The position numbers and the translations under genes were made by a program. A model generated the notes under the pieces. That model did no database searches. It was not told where the DNA came from and saw nothing but the letters and a program-made list of their open reading frames with translations. Positions 50,501 through 57,550 of a DNA stretch of 64,000 bases are shown piece after piece (position 1 is the stretch's first letter; every line of letters begins with the position of its first letter). The DNA is from CAZAPG01 sp964486935 (GTDB lineage Bacteria; Chloroflexota; Anaerolineae; 4572-78; J111): assembly GCA_964486935.1 (NCBI GenBank), contig CAZAPG010000023.1, positions 37,011 through 101,010 on the forward strand, written 5' to 3'.

Positions 50501-51622
50501 ATGTCTATTAAAAGCATGCTCATTGCCAGGCCCAACACAGTCTCATCGCCCCAGCCACCTGAGTTGAGTGAAGAATATCTGCTTGGGTTATTAGACGTGG
50601 TAAATGATGCTGTTTGGATGGTAAATGCTGACCTTCGCCTGATAGCTCAAAATAAAGCTGCCGGCGAGTTAGTTGGCTGGACACCGGCTGAGGTGATTGG
50701 GCGCCATGTGTGCGATTTAATACCTGCCGGCAACGATTTTCCCTGCGAACTGGGCAAACTGCTGAGGCAAGCCATTGAAACCCGGCAGCCTGCTTTGTTT
50801 GAAAAAGGAATCTGGCTAACTACCAAAGCTAATCAATCTATTTTGGTGGGCGGACGAATATCGCCGGTTGTGGTTGAACACCAGGCCGTAGGCGCAGCCT
50901 GTGCTTTCTGGAAGATTGTTCCAAATGCAGGCAACACCTATATGCGGTTTGAATTTGCCGATATGGCCTCGCACCTGTTGCGGACGCCTTTGAGTATTAT
51001 CCAAACCTCTATAGAACTGCTGATGACAGTTAAACTGGACCCCAACGAGCAGCAAGTTATGCTGTCGAGAATGCGCAAGCAGAACCAGCGGTTGCGAAAC
51101 TTTGTCAACGAGCTGCTCAAAATATTGCGTTTGGAAACCGAAGGAGTCCACGCCTTTACCGAGCCGGTTGCCTTGTTACCTTTAATCGAGCGAATGGTGA
51201 GTCTGGTTCAGTATGAGCAACCGCATCATACATTTAAATTTGCGCCCGATGGCCCTTTGCCCAGGGTGTTGGTAGACCCAACAAAAACCGAATTGATTTT
51301 GCTAAACCTGTTGCTTAGCGCCGCCAGGCGATGCCCCGAAGGCGGAGAAATTACGGTTGAGGCCAAACATCAAAGTTCTGAGGTTATTGTTTCGGTCATC
51401 GACAATGGTACGCCAATTCCGGTCAAATTGCTCAGTAAAACTTTTTGGCAGTTTTACCCCATTGACGACGATAAAGGTAAGATGCCCTCAACCTATCAAT
51501 TGGGGCTGTATACAACCAAACAATTTGTTGAACTACAAAATGGCCGAATTTGGGCCGAAAATATGGCCGGCCAAGGCTCAAAATTTAGCTTTTCAATGCC
51601 TGTATTGGAGACGAGCCAATGA
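50501..51622 (+). CDS. PAS-containing sensor histidine kinase, degenerate
   Basis: A 373-residue cytoplasmic sensor. Residues about 25-150 form a PAS-like sensory domain (GLLDVVNDAVWMVNADLRLI, TPAEVIGRHVCDL). The HisKA segment is DMASHLLRTPLSIIQ with the phospho-His, but the residue after His is Leu instead of Glu/Asp. In the ATPase domain the N box reads LLNLLLSAARRC, with Ser in place of the Mg-binding Asn, and the G1 box reads DNGTPIP, lacking the second Gly. So kinase activity may be weak or lost. ATG 50501 follows GAGGTGG; an ATG 20 codons upstream is possible. It overlaps the next gene by ATGA and is driven by copy A of the box. Confidence 0.85.
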   Translation: MSIKSMLIARPNTVSSPQPPELSEEYLLGLLDVVNDAVWMVNADLRLIAQNKAAGELVGWTPAEVIGRHVCDLIPAGNDFPCELGKLLRQAIETRQPALFEKGIWLTTKANQSILVGGRISPVVVEHQAVGAACAFWKIVPNAGNTYMRFEFADMASHLLRTPLSIIQTSIELLMTVKLDPNEQQVMLSRMRKQNQRLRNFVNELLKILRLETEGVHAFTEPVALLPLIERMVSLVQYEQPHHTFKFAPDGPLPRVLVDPTKTELILLNLLLSAARRCPEGGEITVEAKHQSSEVIVSVIDNGTPIPVKLLSKTFWQFYPIDDDKGKMPSTYQLGLYTTKQFVELQNGRIWAENMAGQGSKFSFSMPVLETSQ

Positions 51623-52386
51623 CAAGAATTCTGATTATCGACGACGACGAACAAGCGCTTCATACACTTTCAAACGCCCTGCAAAACGAAGGATACCACG
51701 TATTCACGGCTCAAAGCGGACAGGCAGGGTTAAATGTTGTCCGCAAGCAATTTTTAGACCTGGTGATTCTTAATTTGGTTTTACCCAAACTAGATGGTTT
51801 TGAAGCCTGCCTGCGCCTGCAAGAGTTGGGCATTCAATCTATTTTGACGCTTGGCCCCGGCAACAATGACCGCTACGTAGTTAAAGCCCTGGAGCTGGGC
51901 GCTGACGATTACCTGCCCAGGCCGGTCGAAGTTCCGGTTTTGTTGGCTAAAGTTCGCACGCTGATGCGGCGCAATGGCCAGCCCATGCCGGTCAAACCCC
52001 CATCTTATAACGACGGCAAACTGCTGATTGATTTGGATAGTCGCCGGGTAGAAGTGCAAGGCAACCCGGTCAAGCTAACCCGCACCGAGTTTCGCCTGCT
52101 CTCTATCTTGTTGCGCAGAGTGGGGCGAGTTGTCACTCACGAGGATTTGATTAGAGAGGTGTGGGGCACCGAAAAAGAGGTCAGTCTGGGGTCATTAAAA
52201 CTATACATTCATTACCTGCGCCAGAAAATTGAAGATGACCCCAAAGAGCCTTATTACCTGCTGGCCGAGTGGGGTATTGGTTATCGGCTGCGCCGGTCCA
52301 AATCAGAGGCCGCGTCTCAGCCTCCGGCAAAAAATGGCCACAAACCATCGCTGCCCCTTTATCGGGCCTCGATGGCCTCAACTTGA
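51619..52386 (+). CDS. OmpR-family regulator with pseudo-receiver
   Basis: A 255-residue protein with a receiver and a winged-helix domain (LTRTEFRLLSILLRRVGR, SLKLYIHYLRQKIEDDPK). The receiver keeps the acidic pocket (LIIDDDEQA), but the phospho-acceptor Asp is replaced by Asn (LVILNLVLPKLDG; the codon is AAT), and the conserved Lys by Arg (DDYLPRPVEV); the switch Thr region reads ILTLGPGNN. It should therefore act without phosphorylation. Its ATG overlaps the kinase stop, so the two are coupled. A terminator follows at 52441. Confidence 0.9.
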   Translation: MTRILIIDDDEQALHTLSNALQNEGYHVFTAQSGQAGLNVVRKQFLDLVILNLVLPKLDGFEACLRLQELGIQSILTLGPGNNDRYVVKALELGADDYLPRPVEVPVLLAKVRTLMRRNGQPMPVKPPSYNDGKLLIDLDSRRVEVQGNPVKLTRTEFRLLSILLRRVGRVVTHEDLIREVWGTEKEVSLGSLKLYIHYLRQKIEDDPKEPYYLLAEWGIGYRLRRSKSEAASQPPAKNGHKPSLPLYRASMAST

Positions 52387-52440
52387 ATTGCTCTATAACA
52401 ATAACTATTTGAACTTACAAAATAGGCAGCCAGTTACCAG

Positions 52441-52462
52441 GGGAGCTATTGGCTCCCTTTTT
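52441..52462 (+). terminator. intrinsic terminator after the pseudo-receiver gene
   Basis: GGGAGC-TATTG-GCTCCC followed by TTTTT, 55 bases past the stop. The rest of the 340-base gap before the next gene holds box copy C and no gene I can support. Confidence 0.8.
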
Positions 52463-52582
52463 GTGTCAGCTTATTCCACATCCTCCAAACCGCGAATATC
52501 AGTGGCTCAAACGTTACTTCCAGGGGTTTCCGGCAAACCGGCAGGCAGAGGCATTATTTCAGCCACACGCTGACGCGCTCAT

Positions 52583-52638
52583 TTCTAACCATTTTATAAC
52601 AAAGTTTATACCTTTTTATTATTAAGACTTGATACACT
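52583..52638 (+). promoter_or_regulatory. triple-heptamer activator site and promoter, copy C (sugar transferase gene)
   Basis: TTCTAAC (52583), TTATAAC (52594) and TTTATAC (52605), again 11 bp apart; 21 bp later TACACT (52633-52638). The gap also shares TTATTATTAAG with the other two copies. Confidence 0.78.
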
Positions 52639-52727
52639 GAGTATGCTTTAATTGAGCAGAATTTATTTGATTATTACCTGTTTACTCACCGCCTATAACT
52701 GCTGTCCTTGGGGGTAAGGAGATGATG

Positions 52728-54203
52728 ATGCAAGTCAGAACCAACCAGTTGAACCGCCCATTGGGAGCGCTCATCAACCCGCGTTTAACCAAGCGAATTC
52801 CTCTTGCTGCCGCGCTTGTTATTGCCGATTTATTGATGGTATTTTTAGGATTTCGCCTGGCCTTTATGCTGCGTTTTGAAGTTGGTATTCCCTGGTTTTT
52901 TCAACCCGAAACCAGCCCGCTTAACCTCTACCAGAATTTAGCCTTATATTTTGCGCCATTATGGGTTTTTGTTTTTTTTCTCTTTGGCCTGTACGACTTC
53001 AAAAACATATTCAGCGGCATGCGCGAGTACACCCAAATTTTCAATGCCTGTACGCTGGGGGCAATGCTCATCATTATCTTTACCTTTTTTGAGCCAGATG
53101 TATTAATTGCCCGCGCCTGGCTGGTATTATCCTGGGTGCTCACCTGCATTAGCGTAAGTTTGGGCCGGTTCGCCTTTAGACGCGCCATCCACTACCTGCG
53201 CCGGCAGGGCCACCTGATGACCCGCGTGCTCATTGTCGGGGCCAACGAAGAGGGGCTGGCCATTGCCCAGCAACTCAAAGGCAACGCCAAAGCGGGTATC
53301 AAAATTGCCGGTTTTGCCGATGACAAATTTGGCCCTTACAACGAAACCTCCATTGGGTTGCCGGTATTGGGAGCGGTGGATAGTGTGGTAAAACTGGTAG
53401 AAAAATACAATATTCAAGAAGTTATCATTGCTTCTACCGCCATCTCGCGCAGCCATTTGCTAGACCTCTTTCAGGCGCTCGACTCTTACGATGTTCCGGT
53501 TCGGCTGTCGTCGGGGCTGTATGAAATTATTACCACCGGCCTCGAAGTGCAAGAATTTGGCAACGTGCCGCTGTTAAGCGTCAACAAGGTTCGGCTAACC
53601 GGCGGAGACCTGGTGTTTAAGCGCGTTCTGGATATTGTGGGCGCAATCACGGCCATCATCCTCTTTTTGCCCCTGATGCTTCTGATTGCCATTGCCATTA
53701 AAATCGACTCCCCCGGCCCCATCTTCTACCGCCGCCGGGTAATTGGCGTGGGCGGCAAACCCTTTGATGCCTTCAAATTCCGCAGTATGTGCATTGATGC
53801 CGATGAACGGCTATCGCGCGACCCCAAATTGCGCCGGCAGTTTCAGGCCAACTACAAACTCAAAGACGACCCTCGCGTGACCCGCGTTGGCCAAATATTG
53901 CGCGATAAAAGCCTCGATGAACTGCCCCAGCTTTTCAACGTTTTGTTAGGCCAAATGAGCCTGGTTGGCCCCCGCATGATTACCGCCCCGGAGCGCGAAC
54001 GCTACGGCAAATGGGGCATGAATCTGGGTACGGTTAAACCCGGTATGACCGGCCTGTGGCAGGTTAGCGGCCGCAGCGATGTAGGCTACGACGAGCGCGT
54101 TCGCCTGGATATGCACTATATCCGCAATTACAGCATTTGGTTTGACCTGTACCTGCTGTGGCTCACCGTGCCGGCCGTGCTCAAAAAACGCGGGGCCTAC
54201 TAA
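52728..54203 (+). CDS. undecaprenyl-phosphate sugar phosphotransferase (WbaP/WcaJ-like)
   Basis: A 491-residue initiating glycosyl-1-phosphate transferase of exopolysaccharide synthesis. Four to five N-terminal helices (IPLAAALVIADLLMVFLGFR, YFAPLWVFVFFLFGLYDF and others) lead to a Rossmann-like CoA_binding_3 domain (TRVLIVGANEEGLAIAQQL). The catalytic C-terminal domain follows (FKRVLDIVGAITAIILFLPL, GPIFYRRRVIG, DAFKFRSM, LDELPQLFNVLLGQMSLVGP). It loads a hexose phosphate on undecaprenyl phosphate in the membrane. Of three ATGs in a row, the third (52728) has the best spacing from GGAG. It is driven by box copy C. Confidence 0.93.
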   Translation: MQVRTNQLNRPLGALINPRLTKRIPLAAALVIADLLMVFLGFRLAFMLRFEVGIPWFFQPETSPLNLYQNLALYFAPLWVFVFFLFGLYDFKNIFSGMREYTQIFNACTLGAMLIIIFTFFEPDVLIARAWLVLSWVLTCISVSLGRFAFRRAIHYLRRQGHLMTRVLIVGANEEGLAIAQQLKGNAKAGIKIAGFADDKFGPYNETSIGLPVLGAVDSVVKLVEKYNIQEVIIASTAISRSHLLDLFQALDSYDVPVRLSSGLYEIITTGLEVQEFGNVPLLSVNKVRLTGGDLVFKRVLDIVGAITAIILFLPLMLLIAIAIKIDSPGPIFYRRRVIGVGGKPFDAFKFRSMCIDADERLSRDPKLRRQFQANYKLKDDPRVTRVGQILRDKSLDELPQLFNVLLGQMSLVGPRMITAPERERYGKWGMNLGTVKPGMTGLWQVSGRSDVGYDERVRLDMHYIRNYSIWFDLYLLWLTVPAVLKKRGAY

Positions 54204-54920
54204 ATGAGGGGCATGATTTTGGCCGCCGGTGAAGGGCGTCGGCTGCGCCCCCTCACCAACCACATGCCCAAACCGATGCTGCCCATAGCCGGCCGCCCCC
54301 TTTTAGAGCACACCCTCACCTACCTGCGTGATTGTGGCGTTGATGACCTGGCCATTAATTTGCACCATCTGCCCCAGGCCGTAACCGGCTATTTTGGCGA
54401 TGGCAGCCAATGGGGAGTCAGCCTGCGTTACTCTATAGAAGAGCAACTGCTGGGTTCGGCGGGCGGCGTCAAGCGGCTGCAAAGCTTTTTCACCGAAACC
54501 TTTCTGGTTTACTATGGCGACATCTTCACCCGCGTTGATTTACGGCCAATGATTGACCTGCACAGGCGCAGCGGCGCGCTGGCTACTATGGGGCTGTACC
54601 ACGTGCCCGACCCCTGGAACCGGGGTATTGTTGAACTCGCCGCCGACCAAACCATTGCCCGGTTTGTTGAAAAACCGCCGCGCCATGAAGTCTTCTCGGA
54701 TTTAGCCAATGCTGGCATTTACGTCCTCGAACCGGACGTAATCGACTGGATACCGGCCAACCGGATGTATGATTTTGGCCACGATGTTTTTCCCGATTTG
54801 CTGCGCAAAAATGCCAAAGTAGTTGGGTATGCGCTTGAGGGCGCGCTCATCGACATTGGCCTGCCGGAAAAATACGCCGAAGCCAATCGGCTGGCCGCTC
54901 AAATATTGTCTCCGGCATAA
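54204..54920 (+). CDS. hddC: nucleotidyltransferase, probable D-glycero-alpha-D-manno-heptose 1-phosphate guanylyltransferase
   Basis: A 238-residue NTP transferase. The nucleotide motif is MILAAGEGRRLRPLTNHMPK, with LLGSAGGVKRLQSFF and VYYGDIFTRVD (metal Asp) and IARFVEKPPRHE later. Alone it could be a mannose-1-phosphate or glucose-1-phosphate enzyme. The HddC reading rests on its position with gmhA, gmhB and hddA, which completes the GDP-heptose route. It begins right after the sugar transferase stop (no gap). Confidence 0.8.
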   Translation: MRGMILAAGEGRRLRPLTNHMPKPMLPIAGRPLLEHTLTYLRDCGVDDLAINLHHLPQAVTGYFGDGSQWGVSLRYSIEEQLLGSAGGVKRLQSFFTETFLVYYGDIFTRVDLRPMIDLHRRSGALATMGLYHVPDPWNRGIVELAADQTIARFVEKPPRHEVFSDLANAGIYVLEPDVIDWIPANRMYDFGHDVFPDLLRKNAKVVGYALEGALIDIGLPEKYAEANRLAAQILSPA

Positions 54921-54930
54921 AAACCCCACC

Positions 54931-55103
54931 AATTTTATTTTCAAGGAAGTGTGACCGAGCCTACGGCGCAGCGCCGAGAATGAAAATCAGGAACACAGAG
55001 AACGCAAAGATAACACAGAGCGACACAAAGTTTTCTATAATATTTCTCTGCGTCTCTCCGTGATGGCTCTGTGTAACTCCGTGTAATTTTATTTTCAAGG
55101 AAG
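54931..55103. repeat. 19-bp direct repeats flanking a CACAGAG palindromic insert
   Basis: AATTTTATTTTCAAGGAAG occurs at 54931-54949 and 55085-55103. Between them lies a hairpin-rich segment (ACACAGAGAACGC..., CTCTGCGTCTCTCCGTG, GCTCTGTGTAACTCCGTGT). The second copy supplies the Shine-Dalgarno of gmhA. The tail is that of the leader repeats at 28361 and 39904. Confidence 0.75.
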
Positions 55104-55113
55104 AGGTTTTATA

Positions 55114-55749
55114 ATGAAATTAAATACCCACGTTCAAACCTATTTAATGCAGTTGCAGAAAGCGGTAGCCAATCTGCCCGCAGAGCTAATTGACCAGGTT
55201 ATCGCCGTGCTGCTGGAGTGCGCTCACTCCGGCCATAAAGTTTTTATTTGCGGCAACGGCGGCAGCGCCTCAACGGCCTCGCACTTTGCCTGCGACCTGG
55301 CCAAAAATACCCAGGTGATGGGTGCGCCTCACTTTAAGGTGATTGCCCTTACCGATAATATGGCCATGATGACTGCCTGGGCCAACGACACCGCGTATGA
55401 TAACGTGTTTGCCGCCCAACTTACCCCGCTCATCGAGCCGGGCGATGTGGTCATTGGCATCAGTTGCAGCGGCAACTCCGGCAATGTGGTTAACGCTATG
55501 GCTGTGGCTCGGCAGCACGGCGCCCTGACCATTGGTTTTACCGGCGATAAAGGCGGGCGGCTGCAAGAGATGGTTGACATCTGCATCAAGGTTCCCAGCC
55601 CGCGCATCGAGCAGCAAGAGGATGTTCACCTGATTTTAGAACACAGCATTTGCGCCGCTATCCGCGATGAGCTGCGGCAGCAGTACGCGCCCATCCCCTA
55701 TGAAATTGCGCCCATTGCAACGCCTGAAAAGGCATTGTTGAACTCATAA
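55114..55749 (+). CDS. gmhA: sedoheptulose-7-phosphate isomerase
   Basis: A 211-residue SIS-domain protein converting sedoheptulose 7-phosphate to D-glycero-D-manno-heptose 7-phosphate. The SIS core is FICGNGGSASTASHFACDLA, GDVVIGISCSGNSGNVVNAM and GALTIGFTGDKGGRLQEM, with EDVHLILEHSICAAI in the GmhA-specific position. The ribosome site AAGGAAGAGG lies in the leader repeat. It is the first committed enzyme of the heptose pathway present here. Confidence 0.92.
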   Translation: MKLNTHVQTYLMQLQKAVANLPAELIDQVIAVLLECAHSGHKVFICGNGGSASTASHFACDLAKNTQVMGAPHFKVIALTDNMAMMTAWANDTAYDNVFAAQLTPLIEPGDVVIGISCSGNSGNVVNAMAVARQHGALTIGFTGDKGGRLQEMVDICIKVPSPRIEQQEDVHLILEHSICAAIRDELRQQYAPIPYEIAPIATPEKALLNS

Positions 55750-55780
55750 ATTTTGCCATCATTTAATAGCCCCATTCATC

Positions 55781-55901
55781 GGGTGTGTCCGGCATTTTAG
55801 GAGGATGGGGGGTGTGGGGGGGTATCCCCCCAATTCCCCCTTGCGCTTTCCACACCTGCCCAGCAAAGCTGTGCGGCGCTGGGAAAATTTTGGACGCACC
55901 C
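55781..55901. mobile_element. MITE-like element, copy 2, with 9-10 bp target duplication
   Basis: Ends GGGTGTGTCC and GGACGCACCC are inverted; core GGGGGGGTATCCCCCC as in copy 1. CCATTCATC flanks it (55772-55780 and 55902-55910). It has inserted at the foot of the gmhA terminator, duplicating the target. Confidence 0.85.
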
Positions 55902-55907
55902 CCATTC

Positions 55908-55939
55908 ATCCCCCGATGAGCGATATCGGGGGATTTTTT
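55908..55939 (+). terminator. intrinsic terminator after gmhA
   Basis: ATCCCCCGAT-GAGCGAT-ATCGGGGGAT (10-bp perfect stem) followed by TTTTT. The MITE now separates it from gmhA; before that insertion it would have stood about 25 bases past the stop. Confidence 0.88.
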
Positions 55940-56027
55940 ATCTCTTGGAGAGCTATCAATTGTTGTTTGTTGCGCAAAACTTAATACCTAAAAGGCGTTG
56001 GGTAAATCTAATCGTAAATCGTTAAGA

Positions 56028-56083
56028 TTCTAACTTTTTTCCTACTATATTCCAACGGCTTTATCATTAAAAATTGTTACACT
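56028..56083 (+). promoter_or_regulatory. triple-heptamer activator site and promoter, copy B (gmhB gene)
   Basis: TTCTAAC (56028), TTCCTAC (56039) and TTCCAAC (56050), 11 bp apart; 21 bp later TACACT (56078-56083). It also shares GGCTTTATCATTAA with copy A between the heptamers and the -10. Confidence 0.82.
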
Positions 56084-56129
56084 CGCATTATCATAATTTG
56101 AGTATTATTATTTATTTGGAGTCATCTGG

Positions 56130-56762
56130 ATGCGGGCCATATTTCTGGATAGGGATGGCGTGATTTGTGAAAATAGAACCGACCACGTAAAAAGCTGGCC
56201 GGAATTTGAATTTTTACCAGGGGCTAAACAAAGCCTGACCGCATTGAGCAAGCTGGATTTGCCCATCATTGTGGTGACAAATCAGGCGATAGTGAATAGA
56301 GGGATGGCCTCGGCCGGGATGGTTGAAGAAATTCACCGGCGAATGCTGGCCGAAGTTACCGCCGCCGGCGGGCGGATTGACCGGATTCTCTACTGTCCCC
56401 ATCGCCCCGAAGATAATTGCGACTGCCGCAAACCAAAACCCGGTATGTTGCTGCAAGCCGCCCAGGAAATGCGTCTTGATTTGACCAGTTCATATTTTGT
56501 AGGCGATGCCGCCACCGATTTGATGGCTGCCCGGCAGGTTGGGTGTCGGGCTTTTTTAGTGCTAACCGGCCGCGGATTTCAGCAGCTTGTCCCCTCTTTT
56601 CGCGCAGTTAGCGGGCAGTTTACCATTACCCGCAACCTGGCCGGCGCTGTTGCCCAAATTATTAAGGCGGAACTTGGCCTGCCTCAAGAGCGCAGGGGGG
56701 GGATCGCCTCGCCCAATATTATGGCTAACTCCGCCTGGGTGCGGGTTGCCCCGGAAAAATAA
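56130..56762 (+). CDS. gmhB: D,D-heptose 1,7-bisphosphate phosphatase
   Basis: A 210-residue HAD-IIIA phosphatase. The nucleophile motif is IFLDRDGVICENRTDHVKSW (DxD), then VVTNQAIVNRGM, and the GmhB zinc loop CPHRPEDNCDCRKPKPGMLL with one His and three Cys; YFVGDAATDLMAARQVG holds the last Asp residues. It removes the 7-phosphate of the heptose bisphosphate. It starts a transcript under box copy B that runs into the acyltransferase (6 bases away) and the GT2. Confidence 0.93.
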   Translation: MRAIFLDRDGVICENRTDHVKSWPEFEFLPGAKQSLTALSKLDLPIIVVTNQAIVNRGMASAGMVEEIHRRMLAEVTAAGGRIDRILYCPHRPEDNCDCRKPKPGMLLQAAQEMRLDLTSSYFVGDAATDLMAARQVGCRAFLVLTGRGFQQLVPSFRAVSGQFTITRNLAGAVAQIIKAELGLPQERRGGIASPNIMANSAWVRVAPEK

Positions 56763-56767
56763 GGCCA

Positions 56768-57523
56768 ATGTTTGCAGAATTACGTTACTATCTGGCCGGA
56801 CAGGCCGCCAGCTTTCCCCGCTACATTTTAGAACAGCTTGTGCTGACAACTTTTGGCTGGATGCCCACCATAATTGGCGTGGGCCTACGCGGGCTGGCGT
56901 ACCGGCTTATTATGAATCTTAACGGCCGGGTGGCTATTGAAAACGGGGTGCGCCTGGCTCACGCCAAAAATATTACGCTTGGCCGGGGCGTTTATCTGGA
57001 TAGTGGGGTTTATCTGCACGCCCTGCCCAACGGCATTTCTATTGGCGAGGGCACGTTTATTATGCACCACACTATGCTGCATGTTTTCAACTTTCGCAAT
57101 TTGCCCCAATCCGGCATCACTATTGGCAAAAACTGCTTTTTGGGCGAGTACAACGTTATTCGCGGGCAGGGCGGCGTGACCATCGGTAACGATGTGTACA
57201 CCGGCCCGATGGTGAAAATTGTGGCTGTAAACCACGTGTATGCCGACCCCAACCGGCCTATCCGCGAGCAGGGCATTACCGCCCAGGGAGTTACCATTGA
57301 GGATGATGTGTGGCTGGGGGCGGGCGTCACCGTGGTAGATGGCGTAACTATTGGGCGCGGCAGTATTATTGGGGCCGGCGCAGTTGTTGCCGGCGACATT
57401 CCGCCGTACAGCATTGCCGTGGGTATCCCGGCCAAACGTATCAAAGATCGCCGCGAAGCGGGCAACAATCATCGCCTGGATGCAGGCGTATTTTTTGGAG
57501 AACTTGAAGAATTTCGCAGGTAA
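56768..57523 (+). CDS. left-handed beta-helix (hexapeptide repeat) acyltransferase
   Basis: A 251-residue enzyme with hexapeptide repeats from about residue 55 to 230 (ITLGRGVYLDSGVYLHALP, ISIGEGTFIMHHTMLHVF, ITIGKNCFLGEYNVI, VTIGNDVYTGPMVKIVAVNH, VTIEDDVWLGAGVTVV). The catalytic His and the NxH-type turn (AVNHVYADP) match O-acetyltransferases of the CysE/WecD-like group. It would decorate a sugar with an acyl group. It lies in the gmhB transcript. Confidence 0.9.
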   Translation: MFAELRYYLAGQAASFPRYILEQLVLTTFGWMPTIIGVGLRGLAYRLIMNLNGRVAIENGVRLAHAKNITLGRGVYLDSGVYLHALPNGISIGEGTFIMHHTMLHVFNFRNLPQSGITIGKNCFLGEYNVIRGQGGVTIGNDVYTGPMVKIVAVNHVYADPNRPIREQGITAQGVTIEDDVWLGAGVTVVDGVTIGRGSIIGAGAVVAGDIPPYSIAVGIPAKRIKDRREAGNNHRLDAGVFFGELEEFRR

Positions 57524-57550
57524 ACAGCACTTATTTAAGGAGATTTATCA

